Made by a program: the position numbers and the translations under genes | From: DMER01 sp003451645 | GTDB lineage: Bacteria > Pseudomonadota > Alphaproteobacteria > Micropepsales > Micropepsaceae | Direction of reading: 5' to 3' | Length of the DNA stretch: 64,000 nucleotides | Assembly: GCA_031976175.1 (NCBI GenBank) | Contig: DALYLR010000003.1 | Location: forward strand, 66,287 to 130,286 | Shown here: piece by piece, positions 44,499-54,400 of the stretch | How the letters are laid out: the number at the start of each line of letters is the position of its first letter | Position numbering within the stretch: position 1 is the stretch's first letter | The notes under the pieces: generated by a model | Seen by the model: only the letters and a program-made list of their open reading frames with translations | Database searches by the model: none | Told to the model about the DNA's origin: nothing

Positions 44499-45332
44499 AT
44501 GCGTAAGGCTCTGATTGCAACGATTTTGGCGGCGGCGCTCGCGCCTCACGCCCTGGCAAGCGGCTATCATCATGGTCACGGTAAAGCGCCAGTCTACAAT
44601 GGCGGGAACGCCTATGGCGGCAAAGCCTATGGCGGACATGGCTATGGCGGCAACGGCTATGGCGGGCACGGCGGCAATGCGGTCAATGTCGTCAAGAACG
44701 CACCGCACATGAACAACCACCAAAACCAAGACCAATATCAAGATCAGTACCAGGATCAATATCAGGACCAGTATCAGTCCCAGCAATCCTACTCCAAGGC
44801 GTACTCCAAATCGTCTTCGTCGTCGTCCTCATCTTCGGACAATGCGAATAACGCCAGCCAGAACGTCAATATCAGCAACCCGCGTGCGCCAGTGAATACC
44901 GCCTATGCGCCGCCGCTGGTGACGGGCGAGGACACCTGCATGGGTTCAAGCTCCGTAGGCGGACAAGCTGTCGGGTTTGGCCTGTCGATTGGCACCACCT
45001 GGACCGACACAAACTGCCAACGCTTGAAGAACTCCCGCCAATTGCACTCGTTGGGCTATCAGCGTGCCGCTGTCGCACTCATGTGCTTGAACGAGGATGT
45101 AGCGACCGCGATGCATGCGGCCGGACACCCCTGCTATGTCGCGGATGAGCGCAGCCACGTGACTGTGTTCTCGACCCAGCATCTCAATCCCGACATCGTC
45201 GAGGCCGAGCCAGAGCCCATGCTGGTGCGCCACGAGTGGATCACCTCCAACCGGCCCGTTCCTGATGCGGTCTGCGCCAAGCCGCGTAAGCCCTGCGCCC
45301 CGAAGCGCAAGCGCACCCGCTGCGGCTGTTAA
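44499..45332 (+). CDS. Secreted low-complexity protein with Gly-Tyr, QDQY and Ser repeats
   Basis: A 277-residue exported protein. Signal peptide residues 1-20 (cleavage after LAS). Then a His/Gly/Tyr-rich part with YGG repeats (about 22-58), QDQY repeated four times (about 78-92), a run of about nine Ser and then a conserved-looking globular part with several Cys (EDTCMGSSSVGGQAVGFGLSIGTTW, NCQRLK, ALMCLNEDVATAMHAAG). The C-terminus is basic and Cys-rich (CAKPRKPCAPKRKRTRCGC). The SSSVGGQAVGFGLSIGTTWTDxNC segment resembles a small family found in phage and alphaproteobacterial envelope proteins; function unknown. GGAGG precedes the ATG by four bases; a strong terminator follows. Confidence 0.78.
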   Translation: MRKALIATILAAALAPHALASGYHHGHGKAPVYNGGNAYGGKAYGGHGYGGNGYGGHGGNAVNVVKNAPHMNNHQNQDQYQDQYQDQYQDQYQSQQSYSKAYSKSSSSSSSSSDNANNASQNVNISNPRAPVNTAYAPPLVTGEDTCMGSSSVGGQAVGFGLSIGTTWTDTNCQRLKNSRQLHSLGYQRAAVALMCLNEDVATAMHAAGHPCYVADERSHVTVFSTQHLNPDIVEAEPEPMLVRHEWITSNRPVPDAVCAKPRKPCAPKRKRTRCGC

Positions 45333-45353
45333 GACATCTCTCCCGGACCTATG

Positions 45354-45392
45354 GGCCGCCTGCGGATAATCCGTAGGCGGCCTTTTCTTCTT
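45354..45392 (+). terminator. Rho-independent terminator after the low-complexity secreted protein gene
   Basis: A 13-bp stem (45354-45366 with 45370-45382, one G-T wobble), loop TAA, followed by TTTTCTTCTT. It lies 21 bp after the stop at 45332 and separates it from the convergent autotransporter gene. Confidence 0.92.
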
Positions 45393-45404
45393 CAAGTGGC
45401 CCGG

Positions 45405-48400
45405 CTACCAGGTGGCTCGCGCACCGAATGAGACGAGCCCAGAGCGCGTGTCATCGCTCATATTGCCTTCCGCGTCGATGTAGCCCGTGACGGTTCCTGC
45501 AACTGGCACCGCGAGGCCCAGGCCCAGACTGATGCTGTCGCGCGAGAACAATTGCCCGCTCGCGGTGAAGGGGTTGTTGGGCGCCCCTTGCATGGCGGCG
45601 GTGAAAGTCTGCTGCCGGTCGAGCCACTCATGGCGCCAATCGAGACGCGCTTGCGGCACGATCTTGCGGTCGCCGAGGTCGAATACGCGGGCGAGTTTGA
45701 ACCCAAGCGTCGAGCGCAGAGACCAGGTGTCATCGGGCGACACATTGAGGCCCAGGCCCCCGCCGCCGGTCTCGGCATAGTCATCGCCTTGACTGAGCGA
45801 GCCCTGCAAAGCCGCGAAGGGCTCAAAGCGGGCGCCATCGGCTTCGAGGATTGTCCCCACTTGCAGATTGGCCGTGTAGCCATAGGTCTTTTGGGTGCTG
45901 CGGATGTGATAATTCGTGGCGCCCACCGTGAAGAAGCGTTGTGCCTCCGCCTCTGCCATGCTCACGCTGGCGTTGCCGTTCACATAGAGTTCCGCGCCGC
46001 CATAGGAGAAATAAGCCCCCAATTGGCCCGAGCGGATGTCGGAGGTGTTGGCCGACCCTTCGAAATCCACGCTGGCGTCTGAGAATTGCAACGCCGCGCC
46101 AATCAGGAAATCCGAGGTCAGCACCTGATCAGCACCAAAGATCAAACCGCCAAGGGTTTGCTCCGAACCCGGAGAGTTCGCATCTCCGTCGACATCACTC
46201 AACGATCCGACGACGCGGCCCCAGATCGAGGTCGTGCCACTGTCTCGCAGGCCCGTCTCCAGCCAATCAAAGGCGCTGGGATCGCCTTGCACATCGCTAA
46301 TCACGGGCGAGGCTGCTTGCGCATAGCGGCGGAAGCACCAAACATCGCCCGCCACGCGGCACCCTGTTGAGCGCGATGCATCCACGCGATCCTCCACCGA
46401 TTTCTCGAACGGCTTTTCGCCTCTGGCGGCGGCTGTCTTGATCTCGGCGAGCGCAGGCCCGGCGACGTTCTGATAAATCGCATTGATCACGATGCCATTG
46501 CTGTTGGCGACCGTCAGGATCAAGTTCTGTATATCGGGATTGGTGTTGCCGCCTTGGAACGCGCCCTCCAAGGCGCCGCCAATGCCGCCACCCGCTCCGC
46601 CGCCCAGATTCGCAAAACTCGACCGCGTGATCTCAATGTCCACGCCATTGGGTTTATATAGTGCCGCAATACTGAAGAGGTTGTTCGGCGCGGCCAGGAT
46701 ATTCACGCCCGCAAAGGTCCCCGACACGCTCGACGAGGCGATGACGTCTGTGTACAGAAAATTCGTCGCCGTCGTGCCGCCAAAGCTCAGCGGATCGAGA
46801 TAGGCGCCAAAATTCGCACCCGTCAGGGCCGCGCCGCCCGTCAACGCAATCTGCGCATGGGTCGCCGTGCTGGTCGTAAAGAAGGCCTCCAGATTGGACC
46901 CGTTCGCCAAGGTCAACGATGCGGCGTTCAGCGCGGTGTTATCGTCCAGATAGAGGCGGCCGGTATTGGCCACCGACAGCGCCCCCAGATTGGTGCCGGT
47001 CATGCCGGTGCCATTGACGCCCAGCAATTGCCCGCCCAAGAAGGCGGTGGCGCCAGAGGCGACGCTAAAGCTCGAGGCGTTGGCGAGATCACCTCCGGTG
47101 TGCACTGCCAGTTGGCCCTGCGCCAAGGTCAATGCTCCGGAGGCTGAGTAATCGCCCAGCATCGTCAACCGGCCTGTGCCCGATTTCGTCAGGCCACCCA
47201 AGCCCGCCGTATTGCCATCATAAATGAAGGAGGTGTTGTCGCCGCCCACATTCAAGACCGCGCCGCTATCGAGTTGCAGCGCGCCCAAGCCCACCAGCGC
47301 GCCGATGGTCTCGCTTTGCGCCACGCGCAGTGTCGCGCCGCTGGCAATGTCGACATCCGCGCTGTCCGCAATGGCCGCGCCACCGGATAGCGTCAACTGG
47401 CCCCCGCTAATGGTTGTGAGGCCGGTATAGGTGTTGGTGCCCGACAGCGTCAGATTGCCGGCACCAATCTTCTCAAGCGGCCGCAAGCCGCCCGTCTCTG
47501 AGATCGCGCCGGATTGCTCGGCAGAGCCAACCAAAACCTGAAGCTGCGTGTCATTGGAGGCCAGGATGATGGGTGCGGCATTGTTCACGCCATTCGAATA
47601 ATCGATTACGGTCGCGAATGTGCGGATTGGCCCGGTACCCGCCGCATTGTTGCTGCCTAGGCTAATGCCGCCGCCCATGATGTCGATGCCGCCATCAAAG
47701 GTGTTATTGCCAGAGAGCGCCAAGAGGCCGCCCCCCGTTTTGATCAGCTTGCCGCCCGCGCCAGTCAGAGTGCCGGAGAACAGCGTGGACGCGCCGTCAC
47801 CGCCGACCGTCACCTGCGCGCCCGCAATGTTGAGCCCACCGCTGCCTAACAGGGACGGCAATGTGGCGTCAAAGCCGCCGAAATCGACCAGGCCATTGGG
47901 GCCCACTACCAGACGGCTGTTGGGAGAGAACGCTCCGGCCGCGCCTGCCTGCAAGGTGCCTGAAAGAACGGCCGTGTCGCCTGAATAGGTGTTGGCATTG
48001 GCAAGGATCATGAGGCCTGGCAAATCCTTGACGACCTGACCCGCTCCTACAAGCGACGCGCCGATGGTCCCCGCGCCCAAGCGCAAGCCCGAGAACGCCA
48101 GCTGTCCATTATTGATGGCGCCGCCATCGAGGACGGCCTGATCGACCGTCTGTGCCGACCCGCCCAGATCAAAGATGCCACCAAGCACCGCGACATCGAC
48201 TGCGCTGGTTCCGGCGCGGCCATTGGTCCCGAGCGCCAGTGTCCCCTCCTCAACGATCCAGGCGCCGTTCAACGTATTCTGTGCACTGAGGGTTGTGGTG
48301 CCCGCGCCGCGCTTAAAGGCGCTGCCCGCGCCTGCGATCCCATTGGCCATGGCGATGCTGTCGGACCGGTTGATGGCCAAATTTGCGCCCGCGCCAATCT

Positions 48401-51400
48401 CGATGCCGCCCAACACAAAGCCGGACGTGCCGCCATTCCCTAGCGATACGCCGCCGCTGGTGATGGTTGTGGTCCCCGTAAAGGTGTTGTCCGCGGTCAA
48501 GATCAGCAAGCCACCGCCGGTCTTCTCAAAGCCCCGCGGACCGTTGGCCTCGCTGATCACGCCCGCTTGTGTGGCCGAGCCCACCTGCACATCGAGCTTT
48601 GTCGTGTTGCTGTCGAGGATCACTTGATTGGCCAGCGCCATCGCATCCGTTCCATAGCGCAACGTCGAGCCCGTGGTCGTGATCGCGCCCGTGCCTGCCG
48701 CCATGCTGCCGCGCAGCTCCAGCGTGCCGCCCGCAATCGTCGTCCCGCCAGTGAACGTGTTGGCGCCGGACAACACCAACTCGCCACTGCCCTGCTTGAC
48801 CAAGCTGCCGCCGATGCCCGAGATCACACCGGAGATGGCGGTCGAAGCGTTGTTCCCGCCAAGGGTCAGCGTGTTGGCACCAAGGACGACGGCGCCCGAA
48901 GCACCCAAGCTGCCGACAGTCTCGCTGTTGGCAAGTTGCAGCGTTCCAGGTGCGGTCACCGTGACGACGCCCGCATCAGCAATAGCGCTACCGCCTTGCA
49001 GGATCAGCGTTCCGTCGAAGACCGTCGTCGCTCCGGTATAGGTGTTCGTTCCGGACAGGGTTGTGACCCCAGCCCCGCCTTTGAACAGCGGGCCCGTGCC
49101 TTGGAGATTGGCGCTGATCGAGCCCTCGTTCGCGTTCATCCCGCCATTGACGATCAGAGTGCCGTTCGTGATCGTATTGTTCGAGGCCTGGAAGAGCGTG
49201 AAGCCGCCGATCGTCTGCGTCGTGCCGCCCAAATCCAAGATCGCGGGGCCAAAGCTGCCTGCGATGCTCACCGTCGCATTCGTCGCGCCCAGCGTTCCCG
49301 TCCCTTGCACCCTTAGCGTGCCAGCGGAGATGGACGTCGAGGCATGCGTGTTCGCGCCCGTCAGGATTGTCACGCCCGTGCCGATCTGCGCGACGTTGCT
49401 GCCGGACAGGACGCCGCCAAAGGTGAGCGTATCGCTGCGGTTAAAGATGAGAAATCCGCTCGCCACGTTCACATCGCCCGCGATCGACCCCGCCGTGCCG
49501 CCATTGCCGATTGCCAGCTGTCCGTCATTGATCGTTGTCAACCCGGTATAGGTGTTAGCGCCCGTCAAAGTGAGTTGGCTGTTGCCGGTTTTGGTCAGTC
49601 CGCCCGCGCCCGAGATCACACCACTGAATGTCGAGTTGCCAAAGCTAGACCCGGCCGTCAGCGTATTGGCGTTGAGCGTGACAAGGCCCGCGCCGGACAG
49701 TGCGCCGATCGTTTCGCTGGAGGCCAGATTGAATGTCGCGTCACCGGCGACCGACACCGCACCGGTGTCCGCGATGGCCGAGCCGCCCTGCGCCGTCAGC
49801 GTACCGGCGGTGATCGTCGTCGCCCCGGTATAGGTGTTCGATCCGGACAAGATCAACGCGCCCGCGCCGATTTTCTCTAGGGGCCGGGGGCCGCCCAATT
49901 CGCTGATGGTCCCCGACTGCGTTGCCGAGCCCGCCAAGACCTGGACCTGCGTCGTGTTGCTATTGATGATCACCGGCGCGGCGTTATTGATCCCGCTGGC
50001 GTAGTCGATGACCGAACCGAAGGTCGTGATCGGTCCCGTGCCCGCCGCCGTGTCGCTGGCCAGGCGCAGGCCGCCTTGCAACAGATCGATGCCGCCGGCG
50101 AAGGAGAAAATGTTGTTGCCCGAGAGCGTCAACACTCCCGCGCCGGTTTTGACCAGCTTACCGGTCGTGCTGGAAATGACCCCGTCGAAACTCGTCGAGG
50201 CGTTGTTGCCTCCTGTGGTCAAATTGAACGCGCCGAGGTTCAAGCCGCTGAACGGATCGCCGCTAAGGCCACCGATGGTCTGGTCGCTGAGGATTTGCAG
50301 CGAGGGCCCGATACCGAACCCGATAAAGGACATGTTTACCGACGCGGTGTCGGTGATCGCCGCGTCGTTGGCCGCGATCAACTTGCCATCGCCAATTCCC
50401 ACACTCGAAAACGAATTCGTCCCCGAAAGCGTCAGGTCGCCGCTGCCGAACGCCTTGTCAAAGCTGCCTGTAACGGTCAAGTCGGCGCTGATCGTTCCGA
50501 CCTGTGCAAAGGCATTGCCATTGACGATGAGTGCGCCGTTCAGGATCGCACCGCTCGCCAAGCCCAAGGAGCCCACCGTTTGCGAGGTCCCGCCCAAGTC
50601 CAGCGTTCCTTGAACGAACACGTCCACAGTTGATGCGCCCAGCGTGCCGCCGCTGGCAACTGTGATGCCGCCATCGTTGAGCGACAACGAACCGGTGAGC
50701 GTATTTGCACCCGACAGGGTAAAAATGCCGGACCCTTGCTTCTCGAAATCGCCAGAGCCCGAGATGATGCCCGCGAACGCCGTTGACGTATTGTCGCCGC
50801 CCACCGTCAGGGTGTTGGCCCCCAGAGCGATGTCGCCCGAACCTGCGATCGAGCCCACGGTCAGCGCGCTGGCCACTTGCAGCGTGCCGGGCGTGAAGAT
50901 GTTGACGCGGCCATTCGCACCCAAAGTGCCGCCGCCCGCGATCAAGGTTCCGTTCTGAACGTCGATGCCTTGGGTAGCGTCCGCCATCGTGCCCGTCAGC
51001 GTCACGGTGCTGACGTCCGCCTTTTGGAAGACCTCAAAGTTCGTGTAGGTCGTGCCGATGCGGCTGACATCGAAGCTGAAATCTGTTGGGCCGGTCAGCT
51101 GCAGCGTGTCATTGCCCGCCAGCGCGTCGATGGCGGCCGTCTGATCGGTCGCGCTGTCGATGAAGCAGGCGTCGTTGCCGGTCGTGACCTCGCAGCCCGG
51201 TGTGGCGAGCGTGGATTGCAGGAAGAAGCGGTTGCTACCCTCTATCACGGCGGGGACAAAGGCCAGATTGTAGAAATAGTCCCCGAACAAATATTCCGTC
51301 ATCGCGAAATCTTCGTCAGTCGTAGTGCCGCCAACGCGGATGATCTCAATGCCGTTGCCCGTGGTGGCGGCGGGTTCGAACGAGGGCGGAAAGCTCAGCA

Positions 51401-54400
51401 GGCTGACGGTTGTGGGACCGCCCAAGACGTCGCCCGCGATGTTCAGGAAGTCATGCGTCACGCCATTTTCCGGCGCGCTTGCATTGTCGAACTGAACCTC
51501 AACCTCCAGCACGCCGCCGCCGGTGTAGTTGCCGAGCACGGTCGTCGTGCCAGGCGAGTTGCCGGGGGCGAGCGTGCCGAGATTGATGAGGTCGCCGTTG
51601 ATGGTGTGCGTGCCGGAGAGCCTGCCGCCGGAGTTGACGGTCACAGAGCCCGCAGCGGTGCCGTTGAAGTTCAACGCGCCGGCGTTGACGCGGGTCTCGC
51701 CCGAATGGCCCAAATGACCGACAGAGAATATTCCGGTGCCGGTCTTGATGAGTTTGCTGTCGCTGTTGCCGGTGAACGTCCCCGAGAACGCCGTGCTCGC
51801 ATCGTTGCCGCCAGTTGTCAGCGTCGTCCCGCCGAGCGTGACCGCGCCGCTTCCCGCGAGACTGCCGATGGTTTCGGAGGCGTCGAGTTGGAGCGTCGCT
51901 CCGGTCGCAACCGTGACGGCGTTTGAATCGGCGAGGGCGGAGCCGTTCTGCAGGATCAGTTTGCCGCCGTTGATCGTCGTCTGGCCAGAGAAAGTGTTGA
52001 CGCCGGAGAGCGTGAAAGCAGCGAATGGGGCGACATGTGACGTCGTGAGACCGCTTGTTCCAGATATCGAGCCGCCAAATTCACCGCTCACGTTCAATAG
52101 CGTAAGTCTCGAATTCAGCGTTACGTTTCCAGTGCTTGCAATCGAGCGCAGCGTTTCGGCGTCGTCGATTTGCAGTGTCGCGCCGCTCTCAACAACCACT
52201 TGCCCACTATCGGCAATTGCCGCCCCGTTCCTTAGAACGAGGGTGCCCTCATCTACCGTAGTCACACCCGAGAACGAATTTGCACCCGACAAGATCGTGC
52301 TACTTGCAGCGCCAGTCCTCAAAAAACCTGCAGTTCCCCCTAGATTTGCGCTGATCTCTGCACTCTCGACGTTGTATAAAGCCGTCGCAATAATAGAGCC
52401 GCCAGTGACAATCTGTTGCGTATTTCCAAAGATATAGAGATTTAGAATGTTTTGGGTCGTTCCGCCGAGGTCAAGCGTAGTGCCAGCACCCAACCCATTC
52501 ATCGTTACTCCGACAATTGAGGAATCACCCAGCGTGCCCCCTGCGGTTAAACGAACGGTGCCGTTATCAATGTTCGTATGGTGATGCACGTTTGCGCCCG
52601 AAAGCGTAATCGTCCCCGACCCAATTTTTGTAAATTCTCCAATTCCGGAAATCACTCCGCTAAACGTGCTCGAAGAATTGCCATTTCCGCTTGAAAGCGT
52701 TGTGAACGCCCCCAAAATCAAGTTTCCAGATCCAGCAAGGCTTCCAATTGTCTCGCTTGAATTGAGTTGCAGCGTCCCACTCGTGTTGACGACGACATCG
52801 CTCGCGTCGTCGAGCGCCGCACCACCCTGCAACACCAGCGTGCCCGCATTGATCGTCGTCGGGCCGGTGAAGGTGTTCGTGCCGCTCAGCGTCGCCGTTC
52901 CGGCCGTGGTTTTGATCAGCGAGCCCGTGCCGCCCAGATTGGCGCTGAAGGTGCCGCTCTCGATATTCATGACGCTGTTGACGTTGAGCGTGCCGTTCGT
53001 GACCTCGTTCGTGAAGACATTGCCGCCGAATTCATGGAACGTATTCAGCGTGCTGATCGTCTGCGTCGTCCCACCCAGGTCGAGGACGGCGGCGGTGAAG
53101 CCCGACAGGCCGACCGTTGCCGTTGTGGCGCCCAGCGTGCCCGCGCCCGACAGCAGCAAGGTCCCGTCGCCAATGCCTGTGTAGCTATGTGTGTTGGCGC
53201 CGGTCCATTCGATGATCGCGCCCGTGGCACCAAGCGACACCTGGCCGCCGGACAGGATGCCGTTATAGGTATAGTTCGCCGACTGATTAAAATCGAACCA
53301 GGCATTGCCGCTGGGGCCAACATGGACGTTCCCAGCGAGTGATCCGCCCGGCCCCAATTGCAAGCGGCCATCGGTGACGGTGGTGAGGCCGGTATAGGTG
53401 TTGGCGGCGGTCAGGATCAAATTGCCCGTGCCGATCTTTTCCAAGGGGCGCGGACCGCCGGACTCGCCGATCACGCCGGATTGCGTCGCGATGCCGGTCA
53501 AAACCTGAAGCTGCGTCGTGTTGGAGTCGAGGACGATGTGATTGCCGATACTGGCGCCTGCGGCATAGTCGATCACAGAGCCCGTGGTGCGGATCACACC
53601 GGTCCCGGCGGCCGCGTTATTGGCAAGGCGCAGTGTGCCCTGCGCCACCTCGATCCCGCCATCGAAGGTGTTCGTGCCGGAGAGCTCCAACACGCCGGCG
53701 CCCGTCTTCTTCAGTGATCCGCCTGTCCCTGAGATCAGGCTCGCCAGCGTGACATCGCTGCCGGGGGTGTCGATGGTCAGAAGGCTATTGTCGAGGAAAA
53801 TCTCGCCCGCGCCGCCAATATTGGTGACCACATACTCGGCCTGATCCAAGAACTCCAGATCCAGGCGGCCATTGAGCCCGAGCACGATTGCCTGAGGCGC
53901 CACATTCCCTGTGCCTTCAAGGCCGACGGTTCCATCCACCCGGAGGGTCTGGACCGGCGACAGATCGACGGCGCCGAAGGATTGGTTCGCGCTGTCCGCA
54001 ACCGTCAGAGTGCCGGCCGTGAAGCTCGCGCCATTGACGAAACCGCCCGAACCGTTGACGGTGAGTTCGTTCCCCGTCAGGTCGAACACGCCATTGCCCA
54101 AGAGAGCCGCGGCGCTGATGTCAAACCCATTGAGGCTGATGGTCGCGATCGAACCTGGCGCGTTGAGGGGCGAATTGTTCGTGTTGAGGAAGCCCGTGCC
54201 AAAGGCGGTCGCCGAGCCCGCGCGCAGTGTGCCTGCGCTGACATTTGTGCCGCCGGAATAGGTGTTGTTGCCTGAGAGCGTCCATTGTCCGGCGATCACC
54301 GTGCCGCTCACAAAATCGAAAATGCCGTTGGTCGAAATACCTCCGGCGCCGCTGATCGTTCCGCCAAGATTGAGCGCGGTGTCCTGGCGCAGAATGTCCA

